A stretch of 64,000 nucleotides of DNA from Oscheius dolichura (lineage: Eukaryota; Nematoda; Chromadorea; Rhabditida; Rhabditidae): the NCBI GenBank assembly GCA_932521035.1, contig OW051493.1, positions 4,836,001-4,900,000 on the forward strand, read 5' to 3'. Position 1 is the stretch's first letter. Every line of letters starts with the position of its first letter. Made by a program: the position numbers and the translations under genes. Under the pieces are notes generated by a model that did no database searches, was not told where the DNA came from, and saw nothing but the letters and a program-made list of their open reading frames with translations. Below are positions 1 to 11,226 of the stretch, one piece after another.

Positions 1-1696
1 AGCCAAATCCGAAGGACCTTATCCAGGGAGCCATTTGGGATGACTCTTGGCCACACGGAAAAACAAGAGTACGAGACGAAGAAAACAGATACTTATGAAA
101 GGGGGCCGTGTCCTAGGGAGTGTTTATACGCTGGACCGTGCCCAATGTAAACTCCCCCTAGGGTTGGCCCGCTTGCTATTTACGCTGTTCTACAGGAAGA
201 CTCGGCCATAAATAAATCTCTAGATAGGGAGGAAGTGGCCGTCTACCTCTCCCTCCTTGGAAAACAGAGAAATCCCGGATAATCGGCTCCCACGTCAAAA
301 GCTGCCAATCTCTCTCAAAGAACAATACAGGCCGGCCAGCCATCCTCCCTCATGCATGAGAATCGAGGAGAAGGAAGGATTCCTTTAGGTGGCCAGAGAC
401 CATAAGATTGTGGAGAGAGGGAAACAGATCTGACAGACGGCAATTACCCTAAGGTGGCCGGAGGACGGGCCTTACGTGACTCGGCCCCATCGAGACAGCT
501 CGACAGGTCTAATTGGGGCAGATACCGCCAGGAGAGCAGAAGAACGGGCAGACGGCTCCCGGAAGGAAGTTTCAGCCCCTGCTCTTCCTTTCTAATGAGC
601 TGCGAATATTTGAGCTGTCCAGCTCCTTCCTCCCAATTAATATCGCACCCTTTGGTCCAATTTCACACGTCTTCGGCCCCCTAATGAAACCCTGCACTTT
701 TAATTGGGTAGACCCCTTGGCCTATAGTACTTCGCTCACCTTCAGAGTGACCGCCACCGTCGGCATCGAGGAGGAGAGACTCACATGGGGGGAGGATACT
801 GTAACGATGGAAATAAGAATGGAGAGAGGGAAGAGGAGAGATGAATATGAATGAGACGAGTTATAAGGGAAAGACGGGTAATTGAGAAGCCGCCTCCAAG
901 GGAGGAGACCTTTTGGGACTACGGTAAATGGGAAAGGGAGAGGGAGACAAATAATTAGAAATTCGATGAGAAGTTGCCGACAATTGGTGGTGTTTACTGG
1001 GAAGAGACAGACGCTGATTGAGGCCAGAGATACTAAAAATGCACAACACAAAGGAGCCATACCGGGCACAACAGCAGCTGAGTAAAAGCAATAACTTCCA
1101 GCTAATTTGGCCAGCCATGACTGGCCAAGCAGATAGTGTACAAGATCAGATGAGGAGGAGGGGCAGGCGACGGGATTAAGGAGAAGGTGATTCCTTGATT
1201 TCGGCCTTTGGACGGGATTTATGGGGAAGGCCCAGGTCGACACGCCATCCGCCCAATTGTGCCGTTTTCATTAGATTGCAGGAGAGGGGACGTTCCCTTT
1301 TGTCTCGTCGGGAAATGAAGAGAATCCGTCTGAGAGGGATCAAAGATCCGGAGGGGGTCGTAATATGTAAAAAGGAGGGAGATTCGAAATGGCGTCAGAG
1401 GGCGTCGTAGGCGGAAGATGCAAATGGCCGAGGTAAGGAGGCGAAGGAAGGTGGCCTCGATGGCACTAATGAGAGCGGATTGTGGGAGACGCACGGAGCC
1501 ATGGGAGACTCCCAAGCAGTTATGAGAATGTTTATCCGAGTCACTTTACTAGTACGAGGGAGTGACCAGAAAAGAAGAGCGCCCCTCCCCCTGCCCTGCC
1601 ACTTCCAAGAAGTCCTTATGACCGGAACCCCCTGCACCATCTTCCAGCCGACTGCCCTCGAAGAATCCCTTGGCCAATTCTATTCCCAAGACTCAC
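1..1696. other. Purine-rich stretch, no gene recognised
   Basis: The + strand is strongly purine-rich, so the complementary strand is pyrimidine-rich, as expected for long introns of a minus-strand gene. The PDE3-like gene to the right should continue leftward through here. I looked for the phosphodiesterase catalytic signature (an HNxxHxxD-type motif) on the minus strand and did not find it, so those exons probably lie beyond the left edge. Confidence 0.4.
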
Positions 1697-3477
1697 CGGC
1701 AGATAAGCCAGCATGACGTGGGAGCAAGTCAGACAACAGGAGCAGTGGAACTCCTGTCCACAGTTGGCACACTGGCCCATGAGGTGGACTTCGCGGAGAC
1801 TGCTCGTCCTCGAGGTACGGGTCGAATAATCTCGACTGCTCCTATTGGAGGAGTAGTCCCTCGAACTTCTCGTGGAGTAATAGGAGCTGTAGTCCTTGGA
1901 TGACCGACTGGATCCGTTCTCGGGGCCCTTCTTGATGGTATCCCGCGAGGAGCCGCTCTCCCGACTGCCCTGGCGGTGGAACGACGGAGCGAGGTCGCTA
2001 CAGCTTCGCGGCAATCGCCGCTGGTCCATTCAACTGGAACTTGGAGGATGAGGAGGAGACGGAAGGAGGAAGAGGAGGAACAAGAGGTCAAAAAGTGGCT
2101 GGTCGTACTGGTTTCTCTACGGGCGATTGGAGGTGACGATGGGCTCGATGACGAATTCCTCGGCCTGGTAAGGCCAAAGATTCCGGCAAAAGAAAACAAC
2201 GAGATAATTTTCAATATGTAGGCAAAAAGCTCATTGGAATTTGAAAATGGCAGCGGAAAACAATGGAGGGCTGGCGTGACTCAAAAACAACGGGGGTCAG
2301 TCGAATGAGGTATCATAAAGCAGCCAATTGAGGGACCGAAATGTCCGGAATGTCTTTCTGGGGGACACACGTGCCCGGGGAGTGCTTACGGGGTTGGCTC
2401 CAGTTCCCTTGGAAATGAATGGCCGTCTGATTAGCCGTTGCCCGATGTTTCTGAGAATGATTCTCCACCGGAAGGGCGTAAAGGAAGCAAGCGGGAGGAG
2501 CCCAACCTCCTTAAGGAACCAACGGCACCAGTCGGATCGGATCTCCCTCCCTGGCCGGCATCGCTCCCGTGGACAGCCTAATTGCCCCCTCTAATTGCTG
2601 TCCCAAAATCACTGTTTCATTTGGAAAGTGGAGAGTGAGAAGCGGCCGGGTATGTGGGTGGGGGATTTGTACTGTTGACCTCGGGGATTGCTCTCTAAGA
2701 GTGAAAAACGAGGACAAATGCCGTACTCCAGACAAGATATGAGGGGAGAAATCCGAGGGATATCGATGGGTGGATTATAGGCGAAGACACAACCATTCAC
2801 ATAACACGACAGGCGTAGTAGTTTTGGGGAAATGGGAGTAATTGGTCTCGTCAGCCACCCCGGTCCCTGGCTGCTCCTTTGAACGACGTGTGAATTATGA
2901 ACCAGCCGGGGATGTGTGAGGCAGATGTTATTACGGGGAGGAGAGAATGAGGTGACTGTACTTTCAGACCAAAACAACGGCAGGGAATAGATGGCTGGTC
3001 AAGGTGCGTGTGTAAGCACTCCCTCCTCCCTCATTTGAAAATATTTACACCTCGCGTTCTGTTCTAATCTCTGAAGAAACCCCGTCCCTTTTGACGTAGG
3101 GAGCGGCATCCTCCCTCTACTTGTTTATCACCGCTGATTTCATTATTAATCCCCTCCCTGAAACCCGTCGTGATCTCCCCCTATTGTTACTTCCGCATGA
3201 TTAGGAAACCCCTATCAAAACTCACGTTCTGGACGACCAGCTGTTCGCCACTGTAAGGATCTTCGACCACGCTGGGCAGGCCAAAATCATTTGTTGCGTT
3301 GTGGAGCAGTAAGGGCTAGAGTTTTTGTGTGGAACAGGAGGGACGGCCGCTTACTGTGTGAGGATTGAGAAGGGTGGCCACGGCTTTGAGGCAGGAGACG
3401 ACGTTCGGCGGCAGATCCTTGGATGCCAACATGTCGGCGATCATCCCGCGAGCCTCCGAGACGTTGGAGCCCAAAGG
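1697..3477 (-). CDS. PDE3: PDE3-like cyclic nucleotide phosphodiesterase, regulatory exons (partial)
   Basis: Three exons of the N-terminal regulatory half of a class 3 cAMP/cGMP phosphodiesterase. Exon 3355-3477 encodes SEARGMIADMLASKDLPPNV followed by a leucine-rich segment. It matches the conserved PDE3 block before the Ser-rich linker (EAR, DLL, LPP pattern). It opens after a ttttcag acceptor and ends at a gtaagc donor. Exon 2121-2164 (EEFVIEPIV) joins it in phase 0 across a 1.19-kb intron. Exon 1697 to about 2003 encodes SSRDYS-type repeats and then CANCGQEFHC, which corresponds to the CxxCG element preceding the PDE3 catalytic domain; it ends at gtgagt. The 5' boundary of that exon is uncertain, because the best-looking acceptor puts a stop in frame. 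The N-terminal membrane region and the catalytic domain are not seen. In other animals PDE3 hydrolyses cAMP and cGMP at membranes. Confidence 0.6.
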
Positions 3478-5437
3478 CTGAAAAGGGAAGATGGAAATGG
3501 AACATGTTTCTCATGAAGGGATAACAACTCGGCGTGTTGATTCAGCTAGGATTGACCGCTGATCGGACGGAAATGCTCGTCCATCATTTGGAGAGAGCGG
3601 AAAAACGCGGTTGACTGACCGGAATCTGCGTCTCGTGCCCGGGAAACGGTCTCTCGGAGGGGTGTCTTAGAATGTCGGGAGACCTCTGACCCGTGTTATG
3701 GTCAAGGAGGGGAAGGGGGGCAGAGAGACTAAAATAGGGGGACTCGAGACGACTACTAGGGGAACCGAACGAGGGGAATTTATAATTACGCATAATAATG
3801 GGAACGGCCGGGGAGATGAGATGTTTTGTGGTGACCCGCCATCAATTGAACCCGACCGTTCGGGAGTACTCGCTCTCTCTTGCAGGCGGCCGTACACCGG
3901 AAGCCATTAGGAAGGAGACGAGCGTGTACAGACGCGTGAGAAAATGTCACGCCCAGTTGGCCCCCCGACGGGATTGGCTTTGGTCTTTTTAGGAGGAAAT
4001 GGGCACATACCAATGGGGCCTTGGGAAGGCAGAGACCGTTGGCCGGGAGACTTGTCCTACGCTGGCGCATGGCCTCATGGAAGGTCCGTTGCATGTGGCC
4101 GTCGGAAAGCACTCCGCGCCCGGAGGAAAGGGCCGGAGGTGGCGGATGATGGGGGAGACCTGCAACTGCATATGTTACTATTCTCTTTTTGGGAGGAGGC
4201 ATTTGACAGACAGCTATATTTTTTGGAAGGAGATTCCCGGCAGGGTAGAGAGACAGAGAGAGGGACAAGAGGCTCTCACACTAAATATGGCGGGGAGGGG
4301 ACTATAAATGTCTACAAGCAGAGGCCGACCAAAGCCTGAGGAACGAGGGAGTTGCCATCAGCTGTTTTTATGATCGAAAAAACGGAATCAATAGAGATCC
4401 GCGGAAGGAGCATCAATCAAGCCGGAGGCCCAACTGAAACATCGAAGGGAGTCTCAATTAGACGACGGCCGACTGTCATCCTCCCCAAAAATCGCCGAGG
4501 AATTCAACGCGCAACGCTGACCGGAAGTTTTGGGAAAAGACGAGGCAGGCGGGTGATTTGAATAAAACTGGACAACAACTGGCGACAACTAGGGAGCAGT
4601 CGGTTTGAATTGTTCATTGTCCCCCGGTTTGTGAAAACAATTGCGGAATATATCTGTTTTTGCAGGGAGGTAACCAAAACATACAAGTCCAGAGATTGAA
4701 TCAGCTCAGGAGGAGACTCCCTCAAGGAAAGGACATGTTTTGGGAAGTAACTCATTTTGAGGAAGACCTGCTGATTTAGGTGAGCGCTCTTTGAAGAGGG
4801 GAGTACTGTAGCCACGAACCCCATGTAATCTCTCTCGCCTTTTGAATGTCCTTTGTCGAAGTTTTCAAAGCTCAAAGGAACCGAGACAGATCAGTAACCG
4901 AAGAAAGAGGGGATGCCCTACAGGGGCGACTCGAAACTTACAGAGCATGATGTCGGTGACGAGTTCGACGCACATTCTCTCGAAGGAGAGGGATGGCCAC
5001 CCGGACTCGGGCATGCTTTTATAGGGGACGGTCGGGGGGCGAGTGGCCGTGGGTGGCCCCTGCTGAATCACTGGAGCTCCCTCACTCGACACCAAGAGGA
5101 TTATGGCCGGAGTTGCGGAAAACAAGTTCCAAGGTCGCTGGTTTTGAAAGATCGTACGTGATCGTTCGTACGGGGTGGCGGGCTTGTTGAAAAGAAGGGC
5201 TCCGGGGAGGAAGCAAAAGCAACGTCACCGTGCTACTTTGCCGACAGCTGACTTCCACGACACACGGGTCGAAAAATATTGTCCACGGAAAGGCCCATTC
5301 CGAAGAGTTTTATGAGTTTTTAAACACTGAACTGCCCGGGAATCGGAGGAACTTCGAGCAGCCGGTTGAAACTCGTCGGGGTCAATCCTATTTAGGGGGG
5401 ATTACCACACAGAATCCATTCAGCCGCCGTCTTCGAG
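3478..5437. other. Purine-rich non-coding stretch with one possible minus-strand exon
   Basis: This is probably intron or upstream region of the PDE3-like gene. One segment, 4942-5062 on the minus strand, has coding-like codons (MPESGWPSLSFERMCVELV), a CAG-ending acceptor and a gtaagt donor. Its end phase does not fit the next known PDE3 exon directly. A TATAAAAG string lies just before the internal ATG, so it could instead be a first exon. Nothing else here supports a gene. Confidence 0.3.
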
Positions 5438-6695
5438 ATGAAATCTGTGGGTTTAGCTTTCGCCCTGCCCCTCACCTGTGAATCTTTAGCGTAAGGGAAC
5501 TTCTCGAAAAGTGACCAATGGGTCGAAGGGCTCGACCGAAACGGGGAAGCAACCGGAGAAAGGGACGACTCAACACTCTCGGAAGTCGGCCAACGTGAAG
5601 GGCAGCACCAAGAAGGCTAAGAAGAGTGGCAGGAAGCAGCGGGAGAAGCTGGCATTCGGAGAGATGTGCAAGAGCGGGGTCAGCCTGTGGAAGGTGGTGT
5701 CCCTGCTGGGGTCCGGCGGCTTCGGAGATGTCTACAAGGTGATGAAGGAGGGCGACAGCCAGGAGTACGCGATGAAGACGGAGACAATCGTCGGGGAGAT
5801 GAGGCTGCTCCGGCTGAAGATTGAGGTGGCCGTCATGTTGAAGTGCAACGACAAGGAGGACAACAACAAACACTTCATCCGGATGGTGGACCGCGGCAAG
5901 ACGGACAAGTTCAAGTTCATTGTAATGGGACTCGTCGGCGGCTCGCTGGAGGACTACCGCAAGAAGAACAACGTAGACTTCAGCCAGTCGACGGCCATGC
6001 AGATCACCATCCAGACCCTGGAGGCTCTACGCGACTTCCACGAGGTCGGCTACATCCATCGCGACATCAAGCCGCACAACTTCGCCTACGGTCTTGGCAA
6101 AAACGAGACGGTCATTTACATCTTCGACTTTGGAATAGCCCGCCGTATCTTCGACAACCACAACAAACACAAGCGGCCGAGGGTCAGTGTCAAATACTTG
6201 GGGACGCTGCGGTACGCCTCGAGGGCCTGCCATTTCACCCAGGAGCAGGGACGGAAAGACGACATCGAGACGTGGTTCTATATGGTCTGTGACATTTTTG
6301 ACAAGGCGAAGGGACTCGTCTGGAGGAAGGAAACGGTCGAGATGGAGGTCGTCCGCAAAAAGTTGGATTTCTTCAAGGAGGACTGGTATAACGCCTACTA
6401 CGAGGAGGTCTGTCCCGTGCTCAAGGACCTCTATCCGATCCTCGACGATCAGAACAGAATGGTCTTCTTCGACCAGCCGTCCTACGCCAAGATTGAGAAG
6501 GTGCTGGTGATCACGGCATCCATCTGGAAGATTGACCTCCACGCGCCCTTGGATTGGACCGTGAGGAAGGAGGAGACGAAAGTGGACGAGACGCAGCTGG
6601 ATTCGCCGAAGGAACATTCAGCCAAGTTGGAGGGGGACGAGGAGGAGGAGGACGAGGAGCGCAAGTCTGTGAAAGTGCCGAAGAAGAGCAAGTAG
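5438..6695 (+). CDS. Tau-tubulin-kinase-like Ser/Thr kinase (CK1 superfamily)
   Basis: A CK1/TTBK-type protein kinase of 404 residues. I place the start at a 9-nt first exon (ATG AAA TCT, 5438-5446), followed by a 43-nt intron ending ctttag and a single long exon from 5490. Without that exon the frame has only a GTG, and the next in-frame Met is inside the kinase lead-in. A Lys-rich N-terminus precedes the catalytic domain: glycine loop LLGSGGFGDVYKV, the VAIK lysine in EYAMKTE, HRDIKPHNF, DFG in IFDFGIARR, and the TTBK-style RYASRACHF in place of APE. All catalytic residues are present. The tail is acidic and then basic. An AATAAA lies about 15 nt after the stop. Nematodes carry large TTBK-like families, many of them sperm-enriched, but nothing in the sequence shows where this one acts. 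Confidence 0.88.
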
Positions 6696-9600
6696 ACGAG
6701 CGACAATTGGAAATAAAGAATGTTCGGCTGTTTGTCTTGACCGGGGGTGAGGACAATTGGGGGAAGTTGATGGATGGAGAAGGACTAATGTGGAAGGCGT
6801 GGAGAAGATGTGTTTATGCGGGACTAGGCGCTTTATAGATGAAACATTAGGCACGAGCGGGACAAAGAGACGCGTTCGTAAACCACTTGGAGGGATGTGT
6901 GAGGTGACTGTCAGGGGACACAGTCAGCCATTACACCGGCTGGCAGGGAGAGGGATGAAAGCGAGAGATGACCAGACTAATTTGAACTACGTGTTGCTGG
7001 AAGAAATTGACCCGTTCCAGACGGCAATATAAGTGCAAATTTTGAGAGGACACAATAGAGATGTAAATGAACGGAATGAGGGATGGTCGGAGGACGAGGA
7101 GAAGGAGGACGCCGGAATGGGGGCAACGGCCGGGGGTGACCATCCGAAACCGTGGGTAAAGGTCGAGGGAAGTGCCGTCTACGAGGGTAATACCATTACT
7201 CGAATTATGTGACACGTGATTATCACCGGAAATGACATTTGAACTGCGAATGGGGAGGTTAGCAGAAAACAAAGAGGACACGTCGGGATACGAAGACAGT
7301 TGCCGGGACAGGAGGCGCCGGGGGCCATCTTTGTACGACTAGAGGGGAACCCTCTGTGTTATTGAAGAGCATCACAGACTGTCCCAGGGATACGCGACAG
7401 CCACCTAATGCACCCGCATCACGGTGGATGATTCGCAGACGGTTACTAAACTGGCGGCGGCCCTCTCTCCCCGCGTTATTCTTAGTTGTCATCACCACTC
7501 TCGTCTGGGAAAAGGAAGAGGTAGGACGGGGGGAGGACAAGGAATGGGAAAAGATATTCTGAAGAGATTTTTGATGCCCTTGCAGACGGTGGGGCGAGTC
7601 TCCACCATCAAGTTAAAAACACCCCGAATAATTAACGTGGAGGGGACAACAAACTGCGAAAAGCGTCGACTAACCTCTCTCGGGCCGATGGCTGGGCGAC
7701 GAGGTCGGGCTGTGATGGTGGTAGGTGTGGGTTGTGGCCGTCAGGTCACCGCGACTGCGCCTCATCTCTCCCTGAAACATGAATATTAGGCGGATGAATA
7801 AGGGGATATATCATGAGGGGGAGGGTGCAAAGGGGAGATGGCCCTGGTGCAGGTTGCTCCGTGGACAACACGGGCCCGTTTCCGGGAATGGGATGGGGTC
7901 GACGAAAGAGACAGGGAATTAGCCCCCGGGGATGAGTTTGCCGGATCATGACCCCTGTTCGGGCCACTTGTTGCTGGTGGAGGAAAATAGAGGAGGAGTG
8001 ACAGAAGAGGAGGAAATAATGACTGGCAGACAAAACATTGGGGCTGCTCACGATTGGAGGGACGAGGATAAACAGGGCTCCCAGGGGTAATACGCCTCAT
8101 TTGTGTCAATTAGCCCGGGCTGTTTCACGAGCAAATTTGGAGAGGGGAAACTCACGGAAAGGCGAGGAGACCGGTCACGGAGTCCAATGGGCCGGGGGGC
8201 ACCGCCCAGTTCCGACTCGGAACGGTAGAAGAGAGGACGACTTGGCGACGGCAGGGCTGAAATATCTACGCACTTTAGGGATAGACCACCACGGGCGAGA
8301 AGTTCTCAAAGGAAAAAAAAACAGGTCTCCGTCAGATGACCGCCACTTCCGACGGAGGAGATCGTTCGGAAATGTCAATCAACACAAAAGAGGCAAACTG
8401 GTAAGGAAGGCAAACAGTTCTCAATGGAGGAGGGCACTTGTAGGGAGGAGGAGGGACAACTCACTTACTCTCGCCTAGACTCGGAAAGACCGAGAATAGG
8501 AAAAGAGAGAGAAGGCACAGCAGACTGATTCTCCCTGTCTCTCTCGTACAGGAGGGGAGGGACGGGACTAGCTCAGGCTGGCGGCCATCCGTCACTCGGT
8601 CACTTCTCCCGTGCTGCTTCTGGGAGTAGTCGTCGTCACGCGGTCTGTTCCCCCGTGTGCTCGTGTCCTTTTAGATTGCCAGGACCGGATTACCACCCTC
8701 TGAACGGCGGAAAACAATAAATCAGGCTGATAAAACAAAACGGACACGAGGAGGCCGGGAGCATGGAGAGGTGTTGGATGGCCGGGCGGCTAATTGGCTG
8801 ATTAAAGGGATATTTTTGAAGAAGAGGGCACGGCCGATAAGTTATGGTCCCCGGGAGAGCAGACGGGAGACGATGGGGAGAGCTGGAGAGGCCGAAGTCG
8901 AGCTTGTCCCATAACCCCGGGCAAATGTCAGGGGATAAAAGAAATGGTATGGGAGCGGGTGATGGCGGCTGTTAAACTCTGTCGGCGGGTAGTCATAAGA
9001 CGAAGGAGGGGGATATACCCTTATCAAGGCTGGAGGGGGATATGGGGACAGGAGGAGGACGCCCTTATCAAGAGTTGGCAGCTGCCTGTTCTAAGGACTA
9101 CGCACCGAGGTCGAGTTGATATTGGGCCGTTTGTTTAGGGGAGAGTCACCCCCACGCCGGGAGAGGGGATAAGGAAGACTGTCGACTGGGAAGAGACTGC
9201 CGACAATAAAAGAGAGGCCATACCATTGGGTGGCTGAATGGCAGGGCGTCACACTTTCAATGGGCTGCCCCACTGGACCCGGAGATGAAAAGTCTGGCAG
9301 GGATACCGAGAAAAGGGGGAAATCAATTGAGCCGGAGGCTGTTTGAACTACTCCAGCTGGACCGACAACCCTTGCCCGTCATGACGTTTCCTAAGCCCAC
9401 ATGGTGGCCGCGTTACGTCATGGGCGGAAAGACGAGAACTACAGGATGAGCTACGAAACTTCATTCGAAACACCTAACACCACACCCCACTGGACGAGTC
9501 AACCACCGAAAACAGGAACACTTCCCTCCATTTTTGCGGAAATTAAGGAAATGACCGACGAACATAGATTTTGCACGGCTGAATGTGAGCGGTCAAAATA

Positions 9601-11226
9601 TAAAGAATACTGGCTTCTTCTTTATAGAAGATGAAACACAAAAAAGCAAAAATGCTCAGATAATGTAGGTAATTTTGTTTCTCATTACACACAAGTTCGA
9701 TGAGAGAGTTCTAAACATCATTGCATTTGGCGGGGGCCGAACCACCGACTTGCGCGCCGTGTTGTTGGCAACTTGGTACTGCGCCATCGTCCAACTCTGA
9801 CAGCTTGCTCTTTCACCCCCTTAGACTCTGATGCAAAGAGGCTTGTTTCGCTTGCAAAACAATAATTGGAAGTAATTTCGAAAGGGTCTGACGTATAAAT
9901 TTCAAAGGAGGCTTTGCATAACAAGGGGGTTGCTATTGTGCGACGGATGACAATGAGCAGGCGTGGATGTCTCTTTTCCAACGGGATCAGAAGGTTAATA
10001 TGGAGACAAGGAGATATGTGAATAAGAGTGAAAGTCATCGGAAAATAGGGGCGAACCACCTGTCGCGTAAAATTATATTAGGGCGGATGGCCGTTTTTTG
10101 AGACGATGAACACATTGAGAGGAGGAGGCCAGACGGAAGAGCCCGTCTTTTTTGTGTTGGGGAATAGGGGAACGGGTGTGTAAACCAACCGGCCTGGCGA
10201 GTAATGTTTATAGCTGGGGATGACAAATGTGTCGGTGACCAGAAATGATGGGATCGGTACAATCCACCCGTCAAAAACGACGGGAAGCAGTCCGTCCAAT
10301 AAGGGAATTTTATGCCAAAATAGGCCAATCAGGCTGATTTTTGCATCCGTTTTATGGGCTCAGGAAGAGACAGATTTATTCAGGAAGAAGAGGAAAACAT
10401 CCTGGGAACAGTTTCTCTCGGCCGGGCGGGGGATAACAAAAACGTCAACCGGCTGTGTGAAGTGCCAGGTGTGATAATCTTTGAGCAGTTTGGCGGCGGA
10501 GTTCCTCCTTCGAGAAACGGGGCCTTCTCGAGTCTAACTAGTAACTCAAGCAAAAGAACAAAAAGTTTCGAGACGAGAAGTGGAAAGGAATATGTTTCGT
10601 GTTTTCGACGGCGACCACCTGTTCGTCTACCTTGGTTCCCCTTTGACGGGATAGAAGAAGTTTAGAAAACATTCCATCCATCAATCAGGGAAGAAGAAAA
10701 TGAGGAAGAAGTGGTCTCTTCTACGGCACTTGATACACGTCTTGCGCATGAATAGTTAAGCAGGTGGAAACACAGACGAGAGAATTTAGGGTTTTATGGG
10801 CGGGAGAAAGAAGAGAAGGACGGCCAGGAACACGAATGAACAGATCGGATTTCACTCATCAATTTGGAGAAGGATGCGCGAGACCGGGGAACGAGAACAA
10901 TCACCTCTTCCTGCTTTCGAATGAGGAAAAACAAGAGGAATTGTACTTAATAGACCGTGAAAATCGGAGTAAGTGTCCGGAAGTCCATACCAAAAGAACA
11001 GATGTATGCTTCCTAATCCATGAATTCAGAGCCGCAGCTGCAACTTTTTGCGAAGTAATGCTTAGCATAAATTGCTACGTACGATTTGGGAAGCCACTTG
11101 AAAATGAAGTGGCCGCCACCAGAGTTCACCAACAACTGGAATAAATTTATAAACTCTGGAAAATATGTAACATAAAAGGCAAATTTAAAAGGGACAAGAT
11201 ATGAAGGCAACACATAATCACAGAAA
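6696..11226. other. Long purine-rich region grading into AT-rich sequence
   Basis: About 4.5 kb without a gene I can recognise. The + strand is purine-rich to about 10.7 kb, like 1-5.4 kb, which suggests an intron of a minus-strand transcription unit. From about 9.6 kb AT content rises towards the MTRR gene. Open frames on either strand have no family signature, no consistent splice sites and atypical codons. Confidence 0.45.
9656..9787 (-). CDS. Possible 43-residue ORF or first exon
   Basis: An ATG frame starting MAQYQVANNTARKSVVR runs 43 codons to TGA. It follows a possible acceptor (gctgtcag) eight bases upstream of the ATG, as seen at trans-spliced starts here, and the first 25 codons use GC-ending codons like local genes. 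It could be a tiny gene or the first exon of a minus-strand gene such as the PDE3-like one. No family is recognised. Confidence 0.22.
   Translation of the reverse strand: MAQYQVANNTARKSVVRPPPNAMMFRTLSSNLCVMRNKITYII

Noticed and set aside
722-4875. Several 100-170-codon frames on both strands of the left end
   Set aside because: They arise from purine/pyrimidine-skewed low-complexity DNA; compositions rich in Arg/Glu or Ser/Leu/Pro, no splice or family support.
5511-5664. GTG or internal Met start for the TTBK-like kinase
   Set aside because: A 9-nt first exon plus a 43-nt intron with good splice sites gives an ATG start in frame.
10764-11144. 126-codon + strand frame ending in AATAAA-overlapping TAA
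   Set aside because: Starts with GTG, has no family signature, sits in a purine-rich stretch, and codon use is unlike its neighbours.
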